The position numbers and the translations under genes are program-made. Of a stretch of 64,000 bases of DNA, positions 48,540-63,099 are shown in pieces. How positions within the stretch are numbered: position 1 is the first letter of the stretch; each line of letters opens with the position of its first letter. Under the pieces are notes generated by a model. It had not been told where the DNA came from. It saw only the letters and a list, made by a program, of their open reading frames with translations, and searched no databases. Location of the stretch: assembly GCA_028023455.1 (NCBI GenBank), contig JAQFVV010006216.1:2020445-2084444 (forward strand). Reading direction: 5' to 3'. This DNA comes from Epiperipatus broadwayi (Eukaryota; Onychophora; Udeonychophora; Euonychophora; Peripatidae).

Positions 48540-50560
48540 TTTTATTCTTACAAATTGGTTTCAAGTATTAGGAGATTTTGAACATGATCCAGATCTGAAT
48601 GAAATTAATATGAAAATAACTGATACACTTTTAAAAACTGCATAAAGATAGCTGGTAGAAAAAAGCAGCAATTGACCAATAAAATTTCTACTGAGACTGG
48701 AGAATTTATGAAGACAAGAAGGAATATGAAGATATACAAAAATGATGCATGAAAAAAGATTGAATATCATGAATTTTGTAAAATAGTAGAGAAAAGAATT
48801 GAAAATGATATAAGTACAACTGTGAACCAGTAAGGAAAGCTGTAAAAGTAAAGAAAAGTCTCAAAAATGTAAAACAACATTTTGGTATTGGTAGAAAATT
48901 TATATCTGCAATAAGAAAAAAAAAATGGAATTATTACTAAAAAAAAGAGATGACATTATGAAATGGGTAGAAAACTTTTATCAAGAATTATTTAGTGATA
49001 AAGAACAAGTACCTCCTATTTCTATTACATCTTCTGAATTACCCAGAATTTTAAATGAAAAAGTGAAACATGCAATTAAATGTATGATAAAAGGAAAGGC
49101 TCCAGATAATGATGAAATTATAATTGATATATTAAAAGAAGCAGGAGAAGAAATATAAAATTTTTAGCAAAGTTATATACCAAATGTCTAAATGATAAAG
49201 ATGTACCAGATGATTGGAAGAATGCAGTAATAATATTAATATTTAAAAAAAATGATAAAAAAGATATTAGAAATTACAGACCAATAAGCCTTTTATCAGT
49301 TTTATACAACATTTTCACCAAGATAATTACAACTCATCTACAAAGAACATTGGATTTCCACCAACCAAGGAAACAAGCTGGATTTAAAAATGGTTTTAGT
49401 ACAGTAGATCATATCCAGGTATTGAGAGAAGGTATAGAAAGGACAAATGAATATGAGTTACCATTATGTTTTGGATTTGTAGATTATGAAAAGGCATTTG
49501 ATACTATAAATATTTCTTCAGTGATTAAAGCATTGGATCATCAAGATATAGATCCAGGACATTATCATATTTTAAAGAATATTTATAAAAATGCAACAGC
49601 AACAATTAGATTACATAATGATACAGGGAAAGTCAACATTAAGAAAGGTGTAAGACAAGGTGACTCCATATCTCCAAAACTTTTTACTGCAGTGTTAAAA
49701 GAAGTATTTTTGGGATTAAAATGGAAAACTAAAGGAGTGAAAGTAAATGGAAATTATTTAAGTCATTTAGATTTTGCAGATGATATAGTTGTTTTTCAAA
49801 TAATGCTTCAGATCTTCAAGAAATGTTGCAGGAGTTATCAGATGAAAGTAGGAAAAAAAGGACTAAAGATAAATGTTAAAAAGACTAAAGTAATGTTTAA
49901 TCGATTTGCTCAGAATATGAAAATTAAGATTGATTATGATGAAATTAGAAGAAGTTAACAGTTACAAATACCTTTGTCAGATTATTAATACAGATTGAAA
50001 CATAATGGATGAAATTAATCATAGAATTAAACTTGGTTGGAGTGCTTTTGGTAGAAATAACTTGATACTAAAAGAAAATATGCCTATGTGTTTGAAAAGG
50101 AAGGTTTTTAAAAAATGTGTTTTATCAAGTTCTTACTTATGGATCTGAGACTTGGACACTTAATAGAAGAGCAATACAGAGACTCCAGACCACGCAAAGA
50201 AGTATGGAGAAATGCATGTTGGGAGTAACAAGAAGAGATCAAAAACGCAATGTATGGGAAAGAGAACAAACAGGTGTTACTGACCTCATTGAAAAAATTA
50301 AAAGATTGAAGTGGAGTTGGGCTGGACATATTGCTAGAAGAGATGATAATAGATGGATAATTGAAATCTTAAACTGGATTCCAAGAGCTTGTAAAAGACC
50401 CAGAAAGAGATCACATGTGAGATGGATGGATAAAATAAGAAAGGGTGCAGGGGTGATGTGGAGAAGAGAAGCTAAAGATTGGAGAAGATGGATTACACTT
50501 GGAGAGACCTTCATCCTGCAGGGGATTGATAATGGTTGTTGATGATGATGATTCTAACAT
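48540..50560 (+). mobile_element. RTE-clade LINE, 5'-truncated copy
   Basis: A plus-strand copy of the same family as 11.6-14.9 kb. It starts inside ORF2 at the region after the endonuclease (FEHDPDLNEIN) and runs through the whole RT to the 3' end, where (GAT)n follows (50540-50553). 5' truncation is the usual outcome of target-primed reverse transcription. Its 5' junction lies in the 3' region of the L1/Tx1-like copy 1, so it landed in or beside that element. Confidence 0.85.
48560..50542 (+). pseudogene. RTE reverse transcriptase, 5'-truncated and frameshifted
   Basis: Coding blocks are 48925-49158 (LPRILNEKVKHAIK, KGKAPDNDEIIIDILKEAGEE), 49159-49349 (RNYRPISLLS) and 49350-49958 (GFVDYEKAFDTI, GVRQGDSISPKLF, LDFADDIVVF). 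The last is 50117-50542 (LTYGSETWTLNRRAI, WSWAGHIARRDDNRW). The catalytic FADD is intact. Frameshifts occur near 49155, 49795, 49955 and 50110, with further stops before 48925. The proteins resemble those of the 11.6-14.9 kb copy closely, with scattered substitutions, so both come from one family. Confidence 0.8.
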
Positions 50561-50911
50561 AGATAATCACTACCTATTTTTTTACATTTGGCCTAATATT
50601 TCTATTATTAACCTTTTATTATTATTATAATATCTAAGATTTCTCAACTGACAGAGTTCCGAGTTTTGAATAATTTAATTTTTTTTCCAATCAGAACTTT
50701 GATACTTGGATTCCACATACCAATAAATACCCATTCTGGATATTTAACCCCATACATTAATCTATGTATTAAACATAATTCAAATATCATGCAACCTCAT
50801 GCATTCATCTATATATCAATCCTAAATTAATATCATGAAAAAAAAACATGTATGTACAAATGTAATTGACATAAAATTTTCTAAAGTAAATAAAATGCAT
50901 TTTTGAATAAC

Positions 50912-50986
50912 AATAATAATAATAATAATAATGATGATGATGATAATAATAACAACAACAATAATGACAACAACAACAACGATGAC

Positions 50987-51034
<48 letters not shown>
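50912..51034. repeat. Compound trinucleotide microsatellite (AAT/GAT/AAC)n
   Basis: AAT units alternate with GAT, AAC and GAC units, ending in about 14 pure AAT units that form the 3' tail of the minus-strand LINE starting at 51036. Confidence 0.9.
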
Positions 51035-51035
51035 T

Positions 51036-53685
51036 CAATTCAATTTATTTACTGTACAAAACTACAGCATTAAGCCAATTACAGAATTGCACTATAATAA
51101 CTATACAATAATATACATAAATAATATACATAAATGAGTAAAAATGATGAAAATAATATAATTATATGCCATACTTTTTTATAAGATAAGTAACAAATTT
51201 TTTAAAGTCTAAAGAAAAATATTTTCATTAATAAAATCATGATTATAGGTATTAGGCAAACGAAACAAAGGTGAAAATTTTAATATGTTAGAGCGACAAA
51301 CCTTAATATAAAATAAAGTAAATGTACATGTTTTATGTAAACAATTATTAAAAGCAATATTTGAAATTTTGTTAGTTAATATAATTTTTTGATTCACAAG
51401 GTTATATAAAATTTTAAGATCTCTCATTTTTCTTCTAATGGATAGGGATAGATAATGGTCTTTTAATTTAATGTACTTAGAAAATTTGTCATAAACCAAT
51501 TGAATTTTAATAATATCTCGTTTGGAACTGGGATTCCAAACAACAGATCCATATTCTAAAATTGGCAAAACCAAAGAGAGAAATAATTTATATTTTGTAA
51601 AACTACTAAATTGTCTACCATGCCTTAAAATTGCACCCATAATTTTAAAAGCCTTATTTACTACATTTTCAATATGATGATGAAATGATCCATTGCTTGC
51701 AAAAATAATTCCAAGGTCTTTCTGAATATCAACAAATTTTATATTATGATCTTCAATATAATAAGGACAAATTATCATTTCAGATTTTTTGGAATAAGAA
51801 ACTGTTGAACACTTATCCATATTAATATCCATTTTATTATCTCTACACCATTTCACAAAATTATTGATATCTTTTTGTAATAATATGCAATCATTAATTG
51901 AGTTTATATTCCTAAAAATTTTACAATCATCTGCATAACATAAAATATGCGAAAATTCTAAACTCTCTCCCAAATCATCAATATAAATGTTAAACAATAA
52001 TGGTGCAAGGATACTGCCCTGAGGTACTCCTATATTACAATAATATGGATTAGAAGAATTATTCTTAAACTTTACATAAGCTGTTCTCTTCTTAATAAAA
52101 GATTCAAACCATGCAATCAAATTATAGGAGAAACCTAATTTATATATTTTGAAAAGCAACCTGGAATGATCCATTTTATCAAATGCCTTGGATAAATCAA
52201 AATAAACAACATCTAAACGACACTGATTCTCAAAGGCATTAGCAATGTGATCAGTTATTGTTAAAAGATTAGTTTCGGTTGATCTTCCAGGTAAAAAACC
52301 ATGTTGCTCAGGAACCAAAATCTTATTTATGTCATTAACAATTTTTTTTTATAAACACATCTTTCAAATATGCATGCAACTGTATGAAGCACAGAAATTG
52401 GTCTATAATTATTAACATTATCTTTTGAACCATTTTTAAAAATAGGTATAACTTTGGCAAGTTTTAGAGAGTTAGGAAAAATACAATTTTTAATGAAACA
52501 ATTAAAAATATAACATAAAGGAGCAGCAATATATTCTACACAACCTTTATAAATGAAAAAAGGTATATTGTCATAACCTATACTTGAATGAGTTTTGAGT
52601 TCTTTGACAGCTGATATAATATCATTATTGTTGAAACAATCGATAGAAATGCTATCATTAAAACATCCCTTGATCAAATTAAACCCAGACAGTTGAGAAT
52701 TACCAAATAATTCAGAAAAGTGAACTGAAAAGTCATCAGCACATAACGATGAATTATAATCCATTTGAGATTTTCTTTTGATAATGCCAGAAGTTTTAAT
52801 AAAAGACCAAAATTCTTTAGGATTATCTGACAAATTGAGCTCCATATTTTTAATATAGTTTTGAAAATCAATTTTCTGAATAGCTTTAATCAATCTTCTA
52901 TAATTAATAAAATTATTGTAAAAAAGTATATTTCGTGTTTTAATGTACTGCTTATGATGATACAATTTCTTTCTAATAATTTTTTTAAGTTTATCTGAGA
53001 ACCAAAAAGGGAAATAAAAATTGTGAGAATCACGTTTTTTTGGTATATAAAAATCAATTAGATCATTAAATACTTGATTAAAAAAGTCCATATTATAATT
53101 AGCATCTGTTGAGGAATATAACAAGCTCCAATCAAAATTAGAAATTGTCTTACACAGACTCATATAATCCCCCTTTTTATAACATCTTTTAATATTTAAA
53201 GGAACATGCCACTTAAAATAATTTATTTTAACAAAAAATTCAATAGGTGGGTGATGTAAATCTACAGGAAAATTAAGAGATGAAACACAAAAACATTTAA
53301 TCTCAGGTAAGTTACTCAGAACATAATCAAGTATTCGATTATTAGAATTTAAATGGGAATTATGCTGTTTCAAATTCAAAAAATTAAAGAATTGCAGCAT
53401 CCTATATGCTTTGTGTGATAATGAAGAAATATCAAAAGAAGCATTATCAAATAAGTCAGGAATGTTAAAATCTCCAGTAATAATAATATTCATTTTATAA
53501 TTAATCAAAAATTCTTCAAAAGTACAAAGTAAAGCATCCAAGTCAGAGAAAGACAAGGCTGGCCTTATATAAACGTTCCCTAATAATAATTTTTTATGAT
53601 GATCAAGGGAGACCTCACACCATGTTGATTCACAAAATCTAGAATTCAAAAGCACAGATTTATGAACAATCGCTTTCCTGATGGC
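51036..53685 (-). mobile_element. Jockey/CR1/L2-type LINE, copy 1, 5'-truncated
   Basis: A minus-strand LINE of about 2.65 kb. The 3' end reads GAATTGAATT followed by (ATT)n, and the copy at 55.8-57.1 kb has the same ending. The 3' UTR is about 51036-51208. The coding part holds the C-terminal half of the endonuclease and a complete RT. The 5' end stops exactly at a 308-bp perfect (AAT)n array (53686-53993). The low number of lesions suggests a recent insertion. Confidence 0.85.
51209..53685 (-). pseudogene. LINE endonuclease-RT polyprotein, one frameshift
   Basis: The frame enters from the (ATT)n array, so the polyisoleucine run is not protein. Endonuclease motifs are GNVYIRPALS, IIITGDFNIPDLF, NNRILDYVLSNLP and DLHHPPIEFF. 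RT motifs are NNYRPISVLHTVA (52400-52430), then QHGFLPGRST, VVYFDLSKAFDKMDH, GVPQGSILAPLLFNIYIDDL and the catalytic CYADDCKIF, with a thumb DLGIIFASNGSFHHHI. A one-base shift at an 8-9-nt A/T run near 52335-52350 separates the two open frames. Otherwise the frame is open over about 800 codons. It copies its own RNA at a nicked target. The upstream half of the endonuclease is missing, so it cannot transpose on its own. Confidence 0.85.
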
Positions 53686-55826
<2,141 letters not shown>

Positions 55827-57076
55827 TCAATTCAATATCAATTTATTATGTGCATTTCAACGTTTACACTTTAACAGAAATACACAATAAAGAAAAGGAA
55901 AAAAACAATAATAATTAAAAAAAAACAACTATAAGCAAATACAAACTACATAAATAAGATTATATATACATATATGTTAATTATAAATTTAGTTGTTTTC
56001 TAACATTCATAACAAATTGATCATAAAAAATATCAATATTATAAAAGGTTAGAATATATACTAATAGCAATCTATTAATAACTGACTTACTAAAGAAATT
56101 ATTTTTACATATACTAACCTTGAAAGTTTGTATTTCTCTTAATAAACGACTAGATACTTTCAATTCTATTTTTGATATACAGTTATTGACATCAATTTCC
56201 CCATCAATCAACTTTTTCAACAATATCATATCTCTCAATATTCTTCTTTCTTTTAATACTATTTTAACAATTTGACATTCTCCCATTATTAATTTATTAA
56301 ATCTTTTCTCAACATTATATATTCTTCACTGAATATTAATCAGATTGAAGTTCCATATACAAGAATTACATTCTAAAAATGTAACAGCAAGAGAAAAAAA
56401 TAACCTATATTTTATGAAAATAGATAAATATCTCCCATATCTCAAAATACAGCCCATCTTTCTGTATGCTTTATTAATAATATATTTAATATGTGCATTA
56501 AAAGTAAAATTACTACAAAATGTAATTCCCAAATCGGATACAATCTCTTTATATTTAATAATGCTATTCTCAATTTTATATTGATAAACAGATTTTTCAG
56601 TTTTATTAGTATAGGAAAGAATGCATGTTTTATTAATATTAATCTCCATATTGTTTATACTTACACCATATAATAAAATTATCTATATCCTTTTGAACCT
56701 CAATATGATCACTATAAGTAATAACTCTTTTAAATAACTTACAATCATCAGCATAAGTAAGTATCATACTATTTTTTATACTATGATCAAGATCACACAA
56801 ATAAACATTAAAAAGTAATGGTGCCAATATTCCACCCTGAGGAACACCTATCATATAAAAAAAGAGAATTGGTTTTATCCATATGCACATAGAATTTACG
56901 ACCCCTCAAACAATTAGAAAACCACTCAACTAAATGAGGACTAACACCCAACATTTTAAGTTTATACAAAAGTCTAATATATAAAACTTTGTCAAATGCC
57001 TGAGTCATATCAAAATATACATCTAATTGCTGCTGATCAGATACAGCCTGAGCAATATGATTAGATATTACCATTA
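55827..57076 (-). mobile_element. Jockey/CR1/L2-type LINE, copy 2, decayed
   Basis: A minus-strand copy with the same 3' terminus (GAATTGAATT then ATT units). RT remnants in order are QQQLDVYFDMTQAFDKV (about 57030-56980), GVPQGGILAPLLFNVYLCDL (56845-56790), LTYADDCKLF (56760-56730) and SDLGITFCSNFTFNAHI (56545-56495). The 3' part (56286-55981) is a diverged thumb/C-terminal frame. There are two or more frameshifts. The 5' end stops at a (GAA)n-type array (57081-57139). Confidence 0.75.
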
Positions 57077-57080
57077 AATT

Positions 57081-57139
57081 AGAAGAAGAAGGAGGAGAAG
57101 GAGAAGGAGGAGAAGAAGAAGAAGAAGAAGAAGAAGAAA
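57081..57139. repeat. (GAA)n/(GGA)n purine microsatellite
   Basis: A GAA-rich tract with GGA interruptions, between the 5' end of one minus-strand LINE and the 3' end of the next. It is probably the TTC-type tail of the latter. Confidence 0.9.
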
Positions 57140-58460
57140 AATCATGAACTATACATTATATAAATTTTTAACAACCTTTGAAAATTCATTAACATTGAGT
57201 TGAAATATATTGTAATTAACAAAGTCTGAATTGTAAGTATTAGGTAAAAGAAAGGAGGGGCAATTTCATTTAAGAAATAATTATGGGAACAAATTTCATA
57301 TTTACAATAATTCAAATGTAGTTTTGAGATCATGTTATAAAATACTTTTTCGGTAATGACTTTGTATAAAAACTTCATATCCCTAGCTTTCCTTCTCGCA
57401 AAATTAAGACATTTAACAATCACTTTTTGGTTGATAAAACCTAGAAATTTTTTTGAAAACCAACTATATTTTACTTGTGTCTCTTTCCAAATGAGGATTC
57501 CATAAAATATATCCAAATTCCAAAATAGGAAGAACCAAAACTAGAAAAGGGCTATATTTAGTGAGGTATTCAAAAGCACTACCATATCTAAATAGCTCCC
57601 ATCATCTTGAGGGCTTTATTTATTATTAATTCTATATGTTGATGAAATGAACCATTACTAGAAAATGTAATTCCAAGATCCTGAACATTATCAACAGAGT
57701 TTATTTTAAAATTATTGATGCAATATCCAAATCTTAAAATTTCAAATTTATTAAAATAAAATACTGAAGAACACTTGTCCACATTGACTATCATTTTATT
57801 ATTTTCTCACCATTTAAAAAAACTATTAATATCATGGATAAGCAATAAACAATTATGAATAGAATAAATATGTCTAAAAATCTTACAATCATCAGCATAA
57901 GAAGGAGATAATTGCATTGTAGACAAGATTTAAGATCATTAATATATATTAAAAAGTAATGGAGACAAAATACTACATTGAGGTACTCCAAGATAACAAT
58001 AATATTGAGAAGAAATTTTTCCATTAAATTTAACAAAGGCTGCTCTATCTTTTATGAAAGATCCAAACTAACAAACTACATTACTTGCTAGATCAAGATT
58101 ATAGAATTTAGTAAAAAGAATGTTATGATTGATCTGCAATTACATATGCAATATGATCATAGTGAAAACATTTGTCTCTATTGACTTATTTGGTACAAAA
58201 CCATGTTCCTCTAATGCCAATCATTTACTAATTATCATGAATTAGTTTGTTATATATGCATCTCTCAAATATCCTTGCAATGGTGTGTAAGACTGAAATG
58301 GCTTTATAGTTATTGACCTTACCTTTATCCCCACTTTTAGAAGATAGGAATGTCTTTAGCAATTTTTAGAGATGTAGGGAAAGTAGAGCTAGTTATAGAA
58401 CAATTTAGGATGTGACAAAGTGATGAAGAGATATAATCAGCACAACCTTTACAAAAAAGA
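57140..58460 (-). mobile_element. Jockey/CR1/L2-type LINE, copy 3, decayed
   Basis: A minus-strand copy with heavy decay. Upstream traces near 58440-58240 resemble the block before RT motif 1 (for example NNYKAISVLHTIARIFERC). A palm segment is at 58036-57791, with a YADD-equivalent damaged near 57900-57880. VDKCSSVFYFNK and QDLGITFSSNGSFHQHIEL are at 57794-57588. A C-terminal frame is at 57516-57142 (WFSKKFLGFINQKV, LNFARRKARDMKFLY). Its 3' tail is TTC-type rather than ATT. It resembles copy 1 more than copy 2 in the SNGSFH block. Confidence 0.7.
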
Positions 58461-58464
58461 ATTA

Positions 58465-58568
58465 GGACACAAACTGGAATATAATTTGGTACTAATCGGT
58501 CCACCAATCTTTATAGATAAAAATCTGGACACAAATTGGAATGTAATTTGATACTAATCGGTCCACCA
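58465..58568. repeat. 42-bp direct repeat, period 62 bp
   Basis: GGACACAAACTGGAATATAA...ACTAATCGGTCCACCA at 58465-58506 recurs at 58527-58568 with four mismatches. It lies just 5' of the decayed LINE copy 3. Confidence 0.85.
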
Positions 58569-58599
58569 CCCCAGCCATTTGGTGGTATTGTTTCTCTGC

Positions 58600-58895
58600 T
58601 AAAGAAATAATGCAAATACTCACACTTAACAGATCACAATCATATGATGTGAGGGTGTAGGGAAATCAAGTGGCCATAACTGTTGTAATATGTATTATAA
58701 TTAAAGATCTTACACTTACCCGATTTACTATTTGATAATAACAATTGTAAGACCATTGTTGTGCTTCCCTAAAAATTTTGGAAGGTGGAAAAAACGTTAT
58801 GGCCAAGCACCTTTTCCCAGAACTCATGCAAATAGCCAAGTATGATACAAATAAAATATCTGAGGTTGCACATAATTTTGAAAATCATAAACTTG
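58600..58895. other. Unassigned moderately complex DNA
   Basis: A 72-codon plus-strand frame starts at 58778 (MEGGKNVMAKHLFPELMQIA) but runs into a C10 homopolymer. No family is recognised and it may be part of an unknown repeat. Confidence 0.3.
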
Positions 58896-58899
58896 GTTT

Positions 58900-59290
58900 G
58901 ATCAGTGATGACAAATTATTTGTCCCCCCCCCAAAAAAAAAACATTACAATAAGATCAAAACTTTGGACTTTTTCAACTTTGGTTTTGTTTTTTAAAAAT
59001 ATGACAACTTTTTTTTTTTGGCTATACTGTGAATTTTGTTTCAGCTTTATTTGTATACCACTGATATACTAAAACTTTTCTTTTTAAAACCAATTTTTAT
59101 TAACCTTTTTTTAAAAAGAAAAACAAACCAAAAATAACTTTTGTCTCTATCTTTTGTCTCAGTGATGACAAATTATTTCTCCCCCCCCCCCAAATTAAAC
59201 TAAGATCAAAACTTTTGACTTTTTCAGCTTTGGTTTTCTTTTTTGTTTTTAAAATCTGATGACTATAAGGCAATTTTTGTTTTGGCTTTA
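58900..59290 (+). repeat. Tandem duplication, period about 258 bp
   Basis: CAGTGATGACAAATTATTT, then a C9-C11 run, then AAGATCAAAACTTT and GACTTTTTC occur at about 58903 and 59161. TTTGGTTTT and GGCTTTATTTGTAT-like blocks follow both. Confidence 0.75.
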
Positions 59291-59439
59291 TTTGTATTAG
59301 GCGATGTTTTTAATTTTTGCCATTTTTGAAAAGAAAATGTACAAATATTTGTATCAAATCTTGTATTGTAAATTATTTACAAGAATTTCAAAATATTGTT
59401 TAAAAAAAGGGTGTATCAAATTTCAAAAAATGAGTAAAA

Positions 59440-59565
59440 AAAGTCACATCGAATGTGCAAATATTTTTAAAAAAGCTGGAGAAAATGTCAAAATATTATT
59501 TAAAAAGGTGGAGAAAATGCAAAAATATTTTAATAAAAGTCGGAGAAAATGTAAAAATAATTAAA
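59440..59565 (+). repeat. 32-bp tandem repeat, about three units
   Basis: GGAGAAAATG recurs at 59478, 59510 and 59542, each followed by an AAAATATT-type spacer, giving a period of 32 bp. A less similar unit may precede them. Confidence 0.75.
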
Positions 59566-59797
59566 TTTAAAATATTCGGGCCATATTATAATTGTGTTTT
59601 TAGCAGAGAAACAATGCCACGAAACAGCTGGCCTGGCATACCAATTAGTACTTATAATTTAAGTTGTTTAATGGCTGTTACAATATCACATTCTGTAAAA
59701 ATTTTTAGTGAAATACCTTTCCTTACATTCTTATTGAATGAAGTATGATCATTATAGTGTTGTGGTTTTACAGAGAGTTCTGAAAAAATATACAAAA

Positions 59798-59865
59798 AGT
59801 AGTAGTAGTAGCAGTAGCAGTGGCAGTAGCAGCAGAAGTAGAAGTAGTAGAAGTAGTAGTAGTAG

Positions 59866-59945
<80 letters not shown>

Positions 59946-59970
59946 TCATCATCATCATTGTTATTGTTGT
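59798..59970. repeat. (AGT)n microsatellite grading into (ATC)n and (TTG)n
   Basis: AGT with AGC, GGC and AGA interruptions at the left becomes about 25 pure AGT units (59868-59944), then ATC and TTG/TTA units to about 59970. Translated frames (poly-Ser, poly-Val, poly-Leu) are artefacts. Confidence 0.95.
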
Positions 59971-59999
59971 TGTTATTATGTTTCAAAAAGGAGCTTTAT

Positions 60000-62900
60000 T
60001 CAGACTAGTAGAGCAGGTTACATTAATAATTTCCATAAACATGTGTTTACATTGATATTTTTGAGTTTTATGTATATTACGTCTGTCTAAGTTCTTTACA
60101 AGTCTACTGATATAAACTGTGTGAGCGATGGATTGTTTATTCTAAGTTATAATTCTAAATTTATATGACTTCTATTAGGTTTTTTTTATTTTTAATTCCA
60201 TTGTTTTTCTTTAAATTGTTTCTCAAAGTTATCTATTTACATTTAGATAATTAAGACACATATATACAGTACATATATATATAATAGTTAATAAATTGAA
60301 GAAACAATATAACAATATAAAGATATAGAAAAAATGACTTTTTAAGGGCATATCTTAGTTGTTGTACATTTTATAATCATTTGTAATTTATTCAAATAAC
60401 TTTTCTTATATTTAAATTACATTTTCATAAAATAAGTATACATCAAGAAAGTTAATATTTCTAACTTTAATAATTTTGTAAATCCCAGTTTAATAAAATC
60501 ATAAGTTATGCCACTTCTCTAATGAGGAATTTTGTTCAGTGAAGCAACACCAGCTATAAAAAATCTGAGAATGCTTAATAAGTTCCTCAATGTCTTAGTA
60601 ATACATAAACTATGATTAATGAACTTGTCTTTATAAATATATATATAAACATCTCTAACAATTTTTAATTTTCTTTTAGATATTTACTTTACCCACGGTA
60701 ATATACTGAATTAAGACAAATAAACTTTGATTTTTATTCCCTGACGCTTTATACATTTTCTCACATTTGTATACTAAAAAGATTTTTCCCAATATTTACT
60801 TAAATATTTTTATAGAGCAAAATTATTCAAAGGATCTTTCTGGCATTTACATCACTCACAGATGATTAGCCAGATAAACATAGAATATTAAATAGATTAC
60901 CCTCAATATAAAATCTCAAACAATTGGATACATTGACAATATTTGCACATAAACGAGAAGAGATTAAAGTACTTTTTTAAAATATTAATTAAAAAGTTTA
61001 TTTTTAATTAAATAGCAATAAATGTTAAAAAAAAAAAAAAATTCACACACAGAAATATAAACAACAGTTAAAATATCAGATCAATATTTTATAATGAATA
61101 ATAATTAAAGATTAGATAGAAACTAAGGCAAACTAGAATGGTTGTCAATCAAATGTGAAGGTGATGAGAAAGGATTAATAATTGCTGACATGTTTTATTG
61201 TTATTTAAGGTAAAATTCTTTCAGATCAATAAAGCTACTTTTCAAAAGTAGCAGAAAACATATGTACAACTAAAAAAAAAACGATTTTTTTAACCATAAT
61301 AACATGAAAACTATCTTTATATGCTTTAAATGCAACCGTGGAAGATAACATCAGGGGGGGGGGGGAATTATATTTTAATAGTGCGTTCATTGATTGCAAG
61401 TTTAAGTAAATAACAGAGACTAGAGGTAATGCATATAAATCCATATTGATATCTATCCTATTAATATTCCTACATTAATTTTTGATTCATGGTGCTCATT
61501 AAGAAAGAATATGTATTTGAATCTAGTTTGGCTGAATCTTTTACACATAATGCCTATTCCATCCAGCAACTATTTTTTTTTTTTTGGAAGTAAGACAATG
61601 TAACATTTTGAATCCAAACCTATTTGCTTGAAGTAGCTTAATAGCAAAAAAAAAGTTAAAATGTGTATACTGATTGGAATATGCTTTAGGTACAAAAGGT
61701 CCAGGAATTCTAGATTGAGAACCAAGGTCCTCACAGACAAAGACCATGATTTGAACAAGTAGCAGCCCTGAAGTATAATATAAACTTGCTCTTGAAAAGC
61801 AAGGTGTAACATGAGATCATGTGATATTTCTATGCAATCCAAACCAAAATATAAAGTGCACCAACAATTGATATAAAACTGAAGATACCAAATTGTGCAT
61901 TTATTGAACTCTTATCTGAAATTTATAACTATTCTAGCAAATAGGCTTGAATTCAAAACATTAAGTTATTTTTGAATTTCTAAAAAAGTGACTGCAGAAT
62001 CAAAACTGCATTACATCCAAATCTCACTAACAAAGATAATAAAACAAAAACTAATTTGAGCATATGGATAGGTTAGTACTGTTCTAGATATGGACTCATT
62101 AAGCACTACTACATTAGTTTTACTGATTACTCAAACTGTATGGCAGCATTAGAGTAGAATATAAAGAGAATTTATCCCTAAAAAGCAAGCACTGTATGAG
62201 CTGAAGTTACATGGCACTTTTTGCTGTTATACCAATTCTAGCAAAAAGCCTAATGGGATGTAGCAATTGTATGAAGAAAATATACTTTCATAGGAATTGG
62301 TGATTTTGATAATAAAAAATATTTTATATTTACACTAATTTTTGCAAAAGAAAATACAGTTTATTTAGTTTATGCATAAATGTGACTCCTGCAAATATAT
62401 GACATAATCCACTCTAGCATAAACAAGGTTTCACATGATTTTCTCTAAAAAAACTCCCAAACTTTTACTCTATGGAAGTGTTGACTGAATAGCCAGTTTT
62501 ATAATATATGATTATTAGAGATAATTATTATTATTATGGCTATCCAACAGAAACTTAACTATTTTCAGCTATCATTTCCAATAATTCAATGATTAGGCCA
62601 TGTACTGTCTTGATGTTTTATGTAATAGTTTTCTGAATTCTACTAGAAACCATCAAAACATTCTGTGTTTAGTTCATCACTTTAAACTAATTCATTTACT
62701 AGTATTATTTATAATGACTAAACAGGTTTGGGTTTGAAATAGGAGGGACACATTATTTGAAGGTAAGTACTTTCGATACTATATAAAATCATAATCATAG
62801 CATAATAAAGAGAGAGGGATTTGCCATCCATAAATAATGTAAATGTTGAATAATTAATTCATTCAAGATGAAAATGAATATTTAAAGATGAATTTATATA
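60000..62900. other. AT-rich DNA, nothing recognised
   Basis: No supported gene. A poly-G run of 12 lies at about 61354-61365 and poly-A/T runs are frequent. Minus-strand frames at 61235-61842 are overlapping and lack domains. Confidence 0.5.
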
Positions 62901-62901
62901 C

Positions 62902-62998
62902 TAGTGAAAAGTGAGGAAGTTATAAGTGCCATTTTTTAGACTTACATTCTAATGAAAAGTGAGGAGGCTTTAAATGCCATTTTTTTAGAAGGAGGAGT
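62902..62998. repeat. Two-copy tandem repeat, period about 49 bp
   Basis: GTGAAAAGTGAGGAAG...GTGCCATTTTTTAGA at 62903 recurs as ATGAAAAGTGAGGAGG...ATGCCATTTTTTTAGA at 62952. Confidence 0.75.
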
Positions 62999-63099
62999 GC
63001 TGGAGTCTTTTTTATTGATGTCTTGAAATATCTTTGGCAATTGACAAAGCCTCCTTAACCTTTTGCTTTTGATTGTCATGCTCTGAACAAATATGTATA

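Noticed and set aside
59738-60055. Poly-Ser/Val/Leu/Thr frames
   Set aside because: Translations of the AGT microsatellite.
61541-61842. Two overlapping minus-strand ORFs
   Set aside because: No domain, mutually overlapping frames, Lys-coded homopolymer ends.
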